From positions 124,001-188,000 of the forward strand of contig JACJWG010000007.1 of assembly GCA_020637235.1 (NCBI GenBank): DNA of 64,000 nt. The letters run 5' to 3'. A program made the position numbers and the translations under genes. A model generated the notes under the pieces. That model did no database searches. It was given only the letters and a program-made list of their open reading frames with translations, and was not told the origin of the DNA. Shown piece after piece: positions 1 to 7,888 of this stretch. This stretch comes from Acidimicrobiaceae bacterium. Its GTDB lineage: Bacteria > Actinomycetota > Acidimicrobiia > Acidimicrobiales > Ilumatobacteraceae. How positions within the stretch are numbered: position 1 is the first letter of the stretch; each line of letters starts with the position of its first letter.

Positions 1-3
1 GCG

Positions 4-726
4 GTGCTGCCACGCGACGCCGTCATCACCACCCGCCAACGCTGGTGGTTCTGGCTCGGGCTGTTCGCGTTCTGGGTGGCCTCCGACTGGCCGGTCGGCA
101 CGCTCGGCGCCGGCTACCTCGCCTCGGTCCACATGATGCAGTACATGATCTACACCCTCGTCGCAGCCCCGTTGCTGCTCATGTCGTTGCCCGCCTGGCG
201 CTTCGACGAGCTGGTCGCCAAGCTGCACGCCGAACGGCCGATGCGCTTCCTCGCCCGTCCGTTGCCGGCTGCGATCCTCGCCAACGTGATCCTCATCGCC
301 ACCCACGCGCCGCTGTCGGTCGACGCGTTGCGCGCCACACAGGTGGGCTCGTTCGTGCTCGACATCATCTGGCTCGTCGGCGGCTGGCTGCTGTGGGTGC
401 CGGTGCTCGGGCCGTCGTCCGACTACCAGATGCGGTCGTTGCCCGGCCGGATGATCTACCTCTTCTTCGCCGCCCAACTGTTCGCGATGGTGCCCGGCGG
501 CTTCCTCACCTTCGCCGGTGCACCGCTCTACAGCACCTACGAACTCGCCCCTCGCCTCGGCCTGTCGCCGCTCGACGACCAGCAGCTCGCCGGCGCGATC
601 ATGAAGGTCGGCAGCCTGCCCGTGATCTGGTCGGTGATCATCGTGCTGTGGGTGCGCTGGTCGAACCAGGAACAGGCCCAGCAACAACGGGAGATCGCCG
701 AACGCCGCCGCAACGTCGCCGGCTGA
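4..726 (+). CDS. ctaG: Cytochrome c oxidase assembly protein, CtaG/caa3 type (5' end may lie outside window)
   Basis: Integral membrane protein of at least 240 residues with six or so hydrophobic segments. The stretch HMMQYMIYTLVAAPLLLMSLP-like resembles the conserved His-containing helix of the CtaG (caa3_CtaG) family, which helps assemble copper-containing haem-copper oxidases in the cytoplasmic membrane. A charged glutamine-rich tail follows the last helix. The GTG at base 4 is only the first available start in the window; the true start may be upstream, so the entry may be partial. No oxidase subunit genes are visible, so the partner complex is inferred from family only. Confidence 0.75.
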   Translation: MLPRDAVITTRQRWWFWLGLFAFWVASDWPVGTLGAGYLASVHMMQYMIYTLVAAPLLLMSLPAWRFDELVAKLHAERPMRFLARPLPAAILANVILIATHAPLSVDALRATQVGSFVLDIIWLVGGWLLWVPVLGPSSDYQMRSLPGRMIYLFFAAQLFAMVPGGFLTFAGAPLYSTYELAPRLGLSPLDDQQLAGAIMKVGSLPVIWSVIIVLWVRWSNQEQAQQQREIAERRRNVAG

Positions 727-736
727 GCGACGTCGC

Positions 737-1062
737 CGGCTGCGGGCTGCTGCCGCCACACGGACGAACTCCGCGATGTAGAGCCGCTCGTTCCCCGTGA
801 CCAGTTGCGTCGCCAGGTCGACGTTCCGGTGGAATCCGAAGTGCCAGATCCTCGCGTTCGAGGCGATCGGCTCCCCCGGTGTCGGTGCCGGGGATCGGCG
901 CGTCGATCAGGGTGAGGGATCCGACTTCGCGGCGGGCCAGTGCGTAGGCGACCGCCACCATCGCCCAAGATCCTGTCCGATCACGTGCTCGACCGGCTGA
1001 TCGGTGATCGCTGCCGCCACCGCGTGGAGGTCGCTCGCATCGTGTGCTTGCATGGCAGGCCG
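737..1062 (-). pseudogene. Decayed alpha/beta-hydrolase (epoxide hydrolase/dehalogenase-like) remnant
   Basis: No intact reading frame covers this stretch, but three segments in different minus-strand frames line up in order with one alpha/beta-hydrolase: DLHAVAAAI..HVIGQDLG (about 1035-965), AMVAVAYALARREVGSLTLIDAPIPG (about 960-885) and WHFGFHRNVDLATQLV..ERLYIAEF (846-755). The first segment resembles the nucleophile-elbow approach GHDLGG, with D as nucleophile; the last resembles the WHFGFH cap motif of epoxide hydrolases and haloacetate dehalogenases. At least two frameshifts separate them, and both the N-terminal strand region and the C-terminal His are missing. A dead gene is the simplest reading; sequencing errors could mimic the shifts but not the missing ends. 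Confidence 0.7.
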
Positions 1063-1157
1063 CCGGCACGCCGGACCCGAGGGCCGCGTCGAACTTGACC
1101 GAACGCGATCATGGGAACCGTGTCAACCGACCCGGCAGCTCGTTCGTCGGGACCGGT

Positions 1158-1697
1158 GTGCAACACGATGTGGTGGTCTCGGTGACCAGCGGACCGCTCG
1201 ACGCAGGCCCGCCCGACGACGAGTTCGAACGGATCTACCGGTCCGAGTACGCGCGACTCGTCGCGATCGCGCAGGCCTACCTGCACGACCGGGACGCGGC
1301 ACGTGACGCAGTGCAGGAGACGTTCGTCCGGATGTACCGGAACTGGCCGGACGTCAGCGATCTCGACCTGCCCGCCGCCTGGGCCCGCCGGGTCCTGGTG
1401 AACCTCTGCATCGACGCCACACGGCGAGCCACGCGCGAGGCCACGGCCAACCGTCGGGTCGACACCATGCCCGGCGTCGCCGCACCGGCCGTCGACGCTG
1501 GCGCGACCGGCGACCTCATCCGTCGGGCGACCGCCGATCTCCCCGACCTGCAGCGTGCGGTCGTCGCGCTGCGCTACGTCGACGAGCTGTCCGTCGCGGA
1601 GATCGCCGAGGTGCTGGGCGTGCACGCCGGCACCGTGAAGACGTCGTTGTTCCGAGCCCGTCGCCGGCTCGCCCGTGTGTTGGAGGAGCAGTCGTGA
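1158..1697 (+). CDS. ECF RNA polymerase sigma factor (SigE-like family)
   Basis: Sigma factor of about 179 residues. Region 2 is visible in YRSEYARLVAIAQAYLHD and the DAVQETFVRMYRNW segment, and region 4 in LPDLQRAVVALRYVDELSVAEIAEVLG followed by the recognition helix GTVKTSLFRARRRL. It should direct RNA polymerase to a small regulon including its own operon. The stop overlaps the GTG of the next gene by four bases (GTGA), so the two are translationally coupled, typical of sigma/anti-sigma pairs. The start is uncertain: GTG codons at 1158, 1170, 1173 and 1182 all precede the conserved part and none has a good ribosome site. Confidence 0.85.
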   Translation: MQHDVVVSVTSGPLDAGPPDDEFERIYRSEYARLVAIAQAYLHDRDAARDAVQETFVRMYRNWPDVSDLDLPAAWARRVLVNLCIDATRRATREATANRRVDTMPGVAAPAVDAGATGDLIRRATADLPDLQRAVVALRYVDELSVAEIAEVLGVHAGTVKTSLFRARRRLARVLEEQS

Positions 1698-2770
1698 ACG
1701 ACCTCGAGACCCGCCTGTCCGCCGCCGGCCGCTCGCTCCGCGAGAGCGCCGAGCGCACCGCCGACCTCGATGCCGGATGGGCAAACCTGACCACCCGCCT
1801 CTCCGCCGACCGTGACGGCGCCGTCGTCGTGTGGGCCGACGACCGCTTCGACCACCTGCCCGTGCAGCGCCACCGGTGGCTCGCCGCCGCCGCAGCCATC
1901 GTGGTGGTCATCGGCGCTGCTGCCACCTTCGTCGCCCTCACCGACGACCCGACCGCCGAGCCCGTCGCTACCGCGACCGGACCCCTCTTCCTCCTCCCCG
2001 AACAGGGTTCGGGCTACGACCTGTCGGCAGGCTTCGTGCGTTCCGCCGATGACATCAACGTCGCGATCGAGTCCACGGCCGACCTCGACCAGTCCGAGGG
2101 CATCGTTCTCGGCGCACCGGATGGCGACGGCTTCGTACGCCTCGTCGAGGTGTGGTCGAGGCCGTGGAAGACGCCGACGGACATGGGCCCGGACATCGAG
2201 GAAGTCGAGATCGACACCCCGGTCGGTCCGGCGACGATCTTCCGGGGAGGCACAAGCCCCACCGCCGTCCTCCAACGACGCGGCGATCGAGCACTCAGCC
2301 TCTCCGTTCGACCGGCCGAGGAAGAACTCGCGGTGGAGGTGCTGGAAGCGGTGGCCATCGTGGACGGCCGCCTCGAGATCGGCGAACCGCCCCGAGGTCT
2401 CGTCGAGATCGAACGAGTTCCCGGCAGAGCGTGGACCGGAATCGCCGGCAACTCCTTCCTAGCGAAGGGCAACGGCATCGACGGGGGGAAGGAGGACGGC
2501 CCGGCGTACGTCGAGGTGGTCGAGTGGCCGGTCTCCCTGCTCGTGGGCGCCGTGACGTCCGAACGGGTCGAGCGGACCGATGTCGGGGGACGGGACGGAT
2601 GGATCTTGACGCGAGCGGACGGATGGGTGGGCGTCGTGTGGCGCGCCGAGACGGGCCACCTCGTCGGCGCCTCCGGTCACGAGTCCCTCGATTGGCTCAT
2701 GGCACTCGCGGAGTCGCTCGTGCCGGTGGATGAGGCAACCTGGCGCGCCGCCACGAACGCCCGCCCCTAG
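1694..2770 (+). CDS. Membrane protein coupled to ECF sigma factor, probable anti-sigma/sensor
   Basis: 358-residue protein with a cytoplasmic N-terminus of about 60 residues, a single alanine/valine-rich membrane helix (about residues 62-82) and a long extracytoplasmic part with no family I recognise. Topology and the GTGA overlap with the sigma gene suggest that the N-terminus holds the sigma factor and the outer domain senses a signal. No HxxxCxxC zinc anti-sigma motif is present, so the assignment rests on context. The segment GPLFLLPEQGSGYDLSAGFV just after the helix is partly repeated in the downstream remnant at 2795-3016. Confidence 0.6.
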   Translation: MNDLETRLSAAGRSLRESAERTADLDAGWANLTTRLSADRDGAVVVWADDRFDHLPVQRHRWLAAAAAIVVVIGAAATFVALTDDPTAEPVATATGPLFLLPEQGSGYDLSAGFVRSADDINVAIESTADLDQSEGIVLGAPDGDGFVRLVEVWSRPWKTPTDMGPDIEEVEIDTPVGPATIFRGGTSPTAVLQRRGDRALSLSVRPAEEELAVEVLEAVAIVDGRLEIGEPPRGLVEIERVPGRAWTGIAGNSFLAKGNGIDGGKEDGPAYVEVVEWPVSLLVGAVTSERVERTDVGGRDGWILTRADGWVGVVWRAETGHLVGASGHESLDWLMALAESLVPVDEATWRAATNARP

Positions 2771-2794
2771 TCCGACCCAACGACCAGCGCCGCT

Positions 2795-3016
2795 CGGCCA
2801 GAGGACGACACTGAGGATGCCCTGCCCGAGTCGGGCACCCCGCTCTTCCTGCTCCCCTCCTCCGAGTCCGGGCTCGAGGTCTCGGGTGGAGACGTGAATC
2901 TCCAGGACCCGGACGACGTGCCGGCCGACGACTCGTCGGCGTTGACGGCGATGCCGAACTGGAGTGGACGAACATGTCACCACATGAAGCAACAGTCGGT
3001 TCATGCGGTGACGTGA
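2795..3016 (+). pseudogene. Truncated copy of the extracytoplasmic start of the preceding anti-sigma-like protein
   Basis: An open frame ending at TGA 3014-3016 encodes GTPLFLLPSSESGLEVSGGD, which matches GPLFLLPEQGSGYDLSAG of the upstream gene in spacing and composition. It then continues through an acidic stretch before reaching unrelated sequence. There is no start codon, membrane helix or ribosome site of its own. I read it as the broken remainder of a tandem paralogue of the sigma-coupled membrane protein. The rest of the 360-base gap to the SDR gene shows only the SDR promoter. Confidence 0.55.
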
Positions 3017-3117
3017 TCGATCGGGTCAGTCGGATCCCATCGGAGCACCGACGCGCCGATGTCCGCCGTGGAGTGTCCCGTGTGCGTCTCGCACACCAGA
3101 CCGTCTGGACGTCCGGG

Positions 3118-3123
3118 TAGCGT
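3118..3123 (+). promoter_or_regulatory. -10 box of leaderless SDR gene
   Basis: TAGCGT ends 7 bases before the ATG at 3131, the spacing expected if transcription begins at the start codon. No Shine-Dalgarno sequence is present. Confidence 0.55.
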
Positions 3124-3130
3124 CCCGCCG

Positions 3131-3943
3131 ATGGCAGGTCGGGTACAGGGCAAGGCAACGATTGTCACGGGTGCCGGTCAGAGCCCGGGCAGCACGATCG
3201 GCAACGGCCGAGCGATCGCGATGATGCTCGCCCGGGAAGGGGCCCGAGTGATCTGCGCCGACCGGGTGCTCGCCAGCGCGGAGGAGACGGTCGACGCAAT
3301 CCGAGCCGAGGGCGGCGAGGCGCATCCCGTCCATCTCGACATCACCAATGCGGCAGCAGTGACCGCAGGGGTGGAGCACGCGCTGCAACTGCTCGGGCGG
3401 CTCGACGTGGTGGTCAACAATGTCGGCATCGGCGGCCGCGGCGACGGTCCGGCACATCGGGTCGACGAGGCTGCGTTCGACCGCATCCTCCAGGTCAACC
3501 TCACCGGGATGATGCACGTCACCAAAGCCGTGCTCCCGGTGATGCGCGAGCAGCGGAGCGGGTCGATCGTGAACATCTCGTCGCTCGCCGCGCGGGCCGG
3601 GGGCGGCCAGATCGCGTACGAGGTGTCGAAGGCCGCGGTCAACCGCCTCACCACGAGCGTCGCCCAGTCCCAGGCGCACCACGGCATCCGCTGCAACGCA
3701 GTCCAGCCAGGCCTGCTCGACACGCCGATGGCCGTCGCCGGCATCGCACGGATGCTCGGCCGCTCCGAGGACGAGGTCCGCGTCGAACGCCACCGACAGG
3801 TGCCGCTCGGCGGCCACATGGGAACGGCGTGGGACACGGCGTACGCCGTGCTGTACCTGGCGTCCGACGAGGCTCGCTTCGTCTCCGGCGCGATCCTGCC
3901 GGTCGACGGTGCGATGGGCGTCGCCCAGGCGACCGGCACCTGA
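3131..3943 (+). CDS. SDR-family NAD(P)-dependent oxidoreductase
   Basis: 270-residue Rossmann-fold short-chain dehydrogenase. Seen: a glycine-rich cofactor loop (VTGAGQSPGSTIGNGRA, an unusual longer variant of TGxxxGIG), NNVG after strand 4, catalytic Ser in NISSLAA, and the YEVSK catalytic Tyr/Lys pair. The C-terminus ends SGAILPVDGAMG, usual for the classical family. The acid before the cofactor fork (CADR) suggests NAD preference. Substrate unknown. It is monocistronic; ATG 3131 was chosen because it begins just before the first strand and sits 7 bases after a -10 box. Confidence 0.88.
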   Translation: MAGRVQGKATIVTGAGQSPGSTIGNGRAIAMMLAREGARVICADRVLASAEETVDAIRAEGGEAHPVHLDITNAAAVTAGVEHALQLLGRLDVVVNNVGIGGRGDGPAHRVDEAAFDRILQVNLTGMMHVTKAVLPVMREQRSGSIVNISSLAARAGGGQIAYEVSKAAVNRLTTSVAQSQAHHGIRCNAVQPGLLDTPMAVAGIARMLGRSEDEVRVERHRQVPLGGHMGTAWDTAYAVLYLASDEARFVSGAILPVDGAMGVAQATGT

Positions 3944-4019
3944 TCGGACGGGCACCTGATCGTCCGAGGAGCGGGCCGAGCTCTCACCGACCTCGGCGCA
4001 GCGCTGCGTTCCGACCCAC

Positions 4020-4105
4020 TGGTGCCCGAGGTGGGACTCGAACCCACACGATCTTTCAATCGGCGGATTTTGAGTCCGCTGCGTCTGCCATTCCGCCACT
4101 CGGGC
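4020..4105 (-). tRNA. tRNA-Leu (anticodon CAA)
   Basis: Class II tRNA of 86 bases including an encoded CCA end. The acceptor stem pairs GCCCGAG with CTCGGGC, the anticodon stem GCGGA/TCCGC encloses loop CTCAAAA with anticodon CAA (reads UUG), a long variable arm follows, and the T-arm has GGGTTCGAGTCCC. The long variable arm and anticodon identify leucine. Confidence 0.97.
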
Positions 4106-4182
4106 GAGTGACGGCGACAGGCTAGCCACGCAGATGACACTCGGCTCCAAATCGGATCGACCTTCGATGGGAGACTCGCACC

Positions 4183-4665
4183 ATGAGCATCCACGACCTG
4201 CCCATCCACACGCTGCGGGGCGAACCGACGACGCTCGGTTCGCTCGGCGCGACGGCGATCCTGGCCGTCAACGTCGCCTCGAAGTGCGGTCTCACACCGC
4301 AGTACACCGGGCTGGAGGCATTGCAGCGAGAACTCGGCGACCGGGGTCTGACCGTGGTGGGGTTCCCGTGCAACCAGTTCCTCGGCCAGGAGCCGGGCAC
4401 GGCCGAGGAGATCGAGACGTTCTGCTCCACCACGTACGGGGTGAGCTTCCCGCTGATGGAGAAGATCGAGGTCAACGGTGAGGGTCGCCATCCGATCTAC
4501 GCCGAGCTGACCGCCGTCGCCGACGCCGAAGGCCACAGCGGCGACATCCGCTGGAACTTCGAGAAGTTCCTGATCGCCGGCGACGGGACGGTCACCCGCT
4601 TCGGTCCGATGGTGACGCCCGAGGCACCCGAACTGCGGTCGGCGATCGAAGCGGCACTCGGCTGA
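4183..4665 (+). CDS. Glutathione peroxidase family (thioredoxin-dependent type likely)
   Basis: 160-residue thiol peroxidase of the GPx fold. The peroxidatic cysteine (not selenocysteine) lies in NVASKCGLT (Cys35), the second conserved cysteine in GFPCNQF (Cys63), and the family WNFEKFLI motif is present near residue 127. Actinobacterial members reduce hydroperoxides with thioredoxin or mycoredoxin rather than glutathione, which is known for the family and inferred here. A GGGAG ribosome site precedes the ATG. It stands alone between the tRNA and the fab operon. Confidence 0.92.
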   Translation: MSIHDLPIHTLRGEPTTLGSLGATAILAVNVASKCGLTPQYTGLEALQRELGDRGLTVVGFPCNQFLGQEPGTAEEIETFCSTTYGVSFPLMEKIEVNGEGRHPIYAELTAVADAEGHSGDIRWNFEKFLIAGDGTVTRFGPMVTPEAPELRSAIEAALG

Positions 4666-4751
4666 GTGGCGCAGCGGGCCGGCCGCGACCCCGACCCGAC
4701 CGGCCCGCTCGGTTACCCATCGGTAGCGTTCGGGACCTCCGACCCAGGGTC

Positions 4752-4757
4752 TAGGGT
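4752..4757 (+). promoter_or_regulatory. -10 box of the leaderless fab operon
   Basis: TAGGGT ends 9 bases before the fabD ATG; no ribosome site lies between, so the fab mRNA probably begins at or next to the start codon. Confidence 0.55.
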
Positions 4758-4766
4758 TGCCACGCG

Positions 4767-5942
4767 ATGCTTGCCTTCACGTTTCCGGGCCAGGGCTCCC
4801 AGCGCCCCGGCATGGGCCGGCCATGGGCCGACCACGAGAGCTGGGAGCTGGTCGACGAGGCCTCGGCCGTCGCCGACCGCGACGTCGCGCGCCTGCTGCT
4901 CGACGCCGACGCCGACGAACTGAAGGACACGCGCAACGCCCAGCTCACCACCTTCGTCAGCAGCCTGATCGTGCTCGACGCAGTGGAGCGTCTCGGTGTC
5001 GAGCCGAGCTTCTGCGCCGGCCACAGCCTCGGCGAGTACACGGCACTCACCGCCACCGGTGCGCTCGGCTTCGACGAGGGCGTCCGCCTGGTGTGCGAGC
5101 GGGCCGACGCGATGCACGACGCCGGTCACGACAACCCCGGCACGATGGCCGCGGTGCTCGGCCTCGACGACGACCTCGTCGAGGTGGCCTGCCGCCGCGC
5201 CGACAGCGACGTGTGGGTCGCCAACTTCAACGCACCCGGTCAGGTCGTGATCGCGGGGTCGCCCGAGGGCGTCGCCGCGGCGAGCGCACACGCGAAGGAC
5301 CTCGGGGCGAAGAAGGTGATGCCGCTGCAGGTGTCGGGAGCGTTCCACACCCCGTTCATGGCACCAGCGCGCGACCGGCTCCGCAAGGCGATCGCCGAAG
5401 CCAGCCCGCGCGACACCGAGGTGCCGGTGGTGTCGAACGTCGATGCCCTCGCCCACGATCTCGGCGCCGACTGGTCGTCGTTGCTGTCGGCCCAGTTGTC
5501 GAGCCCGGTGCGGTGGAAGCACTGCCTCCTCACCCTCGCCGGTCTCGGTGTCACCGACTTCGTCGAACTCGGTCCCGGCGGCGTGCTCACCGGCATGGCG
5601 AAGCGCACCGTCGACGCGGCCCGCACGATCACGGTCGCCACACCCGACGACCTCGACAAGCTGCTCGACTTCGTCGATGCCGCCCCCGCACGCACCGCCA
5701 CCCGTCACGAGGGCGAGCACCTGTTCGCGGTCGAGCGGCTCGTCGTCAGCCCGGGCGCCGGCGTGTTCGAGCCGGTGGCGGGCCTCGCCGACGGCACGTC
5801 CATCGACGTCGGCACCGTGCTCGGACACGTCGGCGACGCCGAGGTCAGGTCGGCGTTCGCCGGCGTGCTGCAGAGCTACATCGCCGTTGCCGGCGAGCGA
5901 GTCACCCCACGTCAACCCATCGCCTGGCTGAGGACGGTCTGA
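4767..5942 (+). CDS. fabD: Malonyl-CoA:ACP transacylase with extra C-terminal biotinyl/lipoyl-like domain
   Basis: Transfers malonyl from CoA to acyl carrier protein for FAS-II. The catalytic part (residues 1 to about 305) shows FPGQGSQ, the nucleophile elbow GHSLGEY (Ser87), Arg112 and GAFHTPFM (His194), all canonical. The protein is 391 residues, about 80 longer than normal FabD. Residues about 314-391 contain VVSPGAGVFEPV and, later, EVRSAFAGVLQSYI..GERVTPRQPIAWL, which look like the two halves of a biotinyl/lipoyl beta-barrel in the order found around the modified hairpin, but the EAMKM-type lysine loop is absent. This is the first gene of fabD-fabH-fabG-acpP-fabF, one base ahead of fabH. 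Confidence 0.9.
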   Translation: MLAFTFPGQGSQRPGMGRPWADHESWELVDEASAVADRDVARLLLDADADELKDTRNAQLTTFVSSLIVLDAVERLGVEPSFCAGHSLGEYTALTATGALGFDEGVRLVCERADAMHDAGHDNPGTMAAVLGLDDDLVEVACRRADSDVWVANFNAPGQVVIAGSPEGVAAASAHAKDLGAKKVMPLQVSGAFHTPFMAPARDRLRKAIAEASPRDTEVPVVSNVDALAHDLGADWSSLLSAQLSSPVRWKHCLLTLAGLGVTDFVELGPGGVLTGMAKRTVDAARTITVATPDDLDKLLDFVDAAPARTATRHEGEHLFAVERLVVSPGAGVFEPVAGLADGTSIDVGTVLGHVGDAEVRSAFAGVLQSYIAVAGERVTPRQPIAWLRTV

Positions 5943-5943
5943 C

Positions 5944-6894
5944 ATGCCTGCGATCCCTCCCGGCGTCCGCGGTGCCGTGATCACCGGATGGGGCACGGCG
6001 CTGCCCCCGAAGGTGCTCACCAACCAGGACCTCGAGCAGATGTTCGACACGAACCACGACTGGATCGTCGAGCGCACCGGCATCCATCAACGCCACGTCG
6101 GCGGCAGCACCACCGACCTGTCGATCGAGGCCGGCCGCGCCGCGCTCGCGATGGCCGGGCTCGATCCGTCCGAGATCGACGTCGTGGTGCTCGCCACCAC
6201 CACACCCGACCGCACCGTGCCGGCGAGCTCGCCCGGGATCGCGACCGAACTCGGCCTGCGCTGCGGGGCGTTCGACATCAACGCGGCGTGCTCGGGGTTC
6301 ACGTACGGGCTCGTCATCGCGCACGGGCTGATCGCCACCGGCGCGAACAAGGTGCTGCTCATCGGCACCGACACCCTCGCCCGTATCACCGACTGGACCG
6401 ATCGGAACACCGCCATCTTGTTCGCGGACGGATCGGGCGCCGTCGTCCTCGAGGCCACCGAACACGGCGACCAGCTGCTCGGCTGGCATCTCGACGCCGA
6501 CGGTGCCGCCGAACGGTTCCTGTACAGCGAGGTCGGCGGCCACATCCAGATGGAGGGCAAGGAGGTCTTCCGCCGCGCCGTGCGGATCATGGTCGACTCG
6601 GCGACGAAGTCGATGGAAGCTGCTGGCGTGACGGCGTCCGACATCGCGCTCGTGGTCCCGCACCAGGCGAACATCCGGATCATCCAGGCCTCGTGCGAGC
6701 GCCTCGGGATCCCGATGGATCGGGCCTCGATCGTGCTCCACCGCACCGGGAACACGTCGTCGGCGTCGATCCCGCTGGCCCTCGTCGAGGCGCTCGAGGA
6801 GGGCCGCGTGCGTCCCGGTGATCTCGTCCTGCTCGTCGGCTTCGGGGCGGGCATGACCGCCGCGAGCGCCGTGATCCGTTGGGGTGGTGCGTGA
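5944..6894 (+). CDS. fabH: Beta-ketoacyl-ACP synthase III
   Basis: Starts fatty-acid synthesis by condensing an acyl-CoA with malonyl-ACP. The 316-residue thiolase-fold enzyme has the Cys-His-Asn triad in NAACSGF (Cys116), VPHQANIRI (His240) and RTGNTSSASIP (Asn270), and the C-terminal GFGAGMT. It follows fabD by one base and its TGA overlaps the fabG GTG, so the operon is tightly coupled. Confidence 0.95.
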   Translation: MPAIPPGVRGAVITGWGTALPPKVLTNQDLEQMFDTNHDWIVERTGIHQRHVGGSTTDLSIEAGRAALAMAGLDPSEIDVVVLATTTPDRTVPASSPGIATELGLRCGAFDINAACSGFTYGLVIAHGLIATGANKVLLIGTDTLARITDWTDRNTAILFADGSGAVVLEATEHGDQLLGWHLDADGAAERFLYSEVGGHIQMEGKEVFRRAVRIMVDSATKSMEAAGVTASDIALVVPHQANIRIIQASCERLGIPMDRASIVLHRTGNTSSASIPLALVEALEEGRVRPGDLVLLVGFGAGMTAASAVIRWGGA

Positions 6895-7595
6895 GTCGAA
6901 CCGTGTTGGTCACGGGTGGCGCCCGTGGCATCGGTCTGGCCTGCGCGCGCCGGTTCGCCGAGCTCGGTGACCGGGTGGCGGTCACCTACAACAGCTCGCC
7001 GCCGCCCGACGGGTTGTTCGGCGTGCGGTGCGACGTCACGTCCGCCGACAGCGTCGACGCGGCGTTCGCCGCGGTCGAGGCCGAGTTCGGACCGGTCGAG
7101 GTGCTCGTGTCGAACGCCGGCATCACCAAGGACGGCCTGCTGCTGCGGATGGGCGAGGAGCAGTTCACCTCGGTGATCGACACCAACCTCACCGCCGCCT
7201 ACCGCGTCTGCAAGCGTGCCGCACAGGGCATGCTGCGCGCCCGCAGCGGCCGCATCGTGCTGGTGTCCTCGGTCGTCGGTCTGCTCGGCTCCGCGGGCCA
7301 GGCCAACTACGCCGCCTCGAAGGCCGGTCTCGTCGGCCTCGCCCGCTCGATCGCTCGCGAGCTCGGCTCGCGCAGCATCACCGTCAACGTCGTCGCCCCG
7401 GGCCCGGTCGAGACCGACATGACCGCGGCGCTCGGCGAGAAGCGCCTGGCCGAGCTCACCGCCGCGGTACCCCTCGGGCGCATGGCCACGCCGGACGAGA
7501 TCGCTGGGGTGGTGGCCTTCCTGGCCGGACCCGATGCGGGCTACATCACCGGCGCCGTCATCCCCGTCGATGGCGGTCTCGGGATGGGCCACTAA
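6891..7595 (+). CDS. fabG: 3-oxoacyl-ACP reductase
   Basis: NADPH-dependent reduction of 3-oxoacyl-ACP in FAS-II. A 234-residue SDR with TGGARGIG cofactor loop, SNAG, catalytic Ser in VSSVVG and YAASKAG. The GTG at 6891 forms a GTGA overlap with the fabH stop, which fixes the start. Its place between fabH and acpP supports FabG over a generic SDR. C-terminus TGAVIPVDGGLGMGH is typical. Confidence 0.93.
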   Translation: MSRTVLVTGGARGIGLACARRFAELGDRVAVTYNSSPPPDGLFGVRCDVTSADSVDAAFAAVEAEFGPVEVLVSNAGITKDGLLLRMGEEQFTSVIDTNLTAAYRVCKRAAQGMLRARSGRIVLVSSVVGLLGSAGQANYAASKAGLVGLARSIARELGSRSITVNVVAPGPVETDMTAALGEKRLAELTAAVPLGRMATPDEIAGVVAFLAGPDAGYITGAVIPVDGGLGMGH

Positions 7596-7648
7596 CCTCA
7601 CAAGCCATTCGTCCACGCCGATGGACGACACATCAAGGAGAGTCCCAC

Positions 7649-7888
7649 GTGGATCAGGAACTGTTCGCCCGCTTCAAGAAGTGCGCCGTCGAGGTGCTGT
7701 CGGTCGACGAGTCGGCCGTCGTCCCGGAGGCGAAGTTCGGCGACGACCTCGATGCCGACAGTCTCGACCTGGTCGAGCTCGTCATGGCGCTCGAGGAGGA
7801 GTTCGGCATCGAGGTGCCCGAGGAAGACCTCGAGGGTGTCGAGACCGTCGGCAACGCCTTCGACCTGGTCGTCGGCAAGCTGGGATGA
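7649..7888 (+). CDS. acpP: Acyl carrier protein
   Basis: 79-residue acidic four-helix protein with the phosphopantetheine site DADSLDL (Ser38) followed by LVMALEEEFGIEVPEED, the classic ACP helix II. An AAGGAG ribosome site precedes the GTG start, one of the few clear Shine-Dalgarno sites in the operon, consistent with high expression. Its TGA overlaps the fabF ATG (ATGA). Confidence 0.96.
   Translation: MDQELFARFKKCAVEVLSVDESAVVPEAKFGDDLDADSLDLVELVMALEEEFGIEVPEEDLEGVETVGNAFDLVVGKLG

Noticed and set aside
797..1000. Short plus-strand frame in the ctaG-sigma gap
   Set aside because: It is the complement of the hydrolase remnant and has no ribosome site or protein-like composition.
1114..1145. 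ECF-type promoter (GGAAC) before the sigma gene
   Set aside because: The spacing from GGAAC to the nearest CGTT is about 22 bases, too long for the usual 16-17, so autoregulation is not supported.
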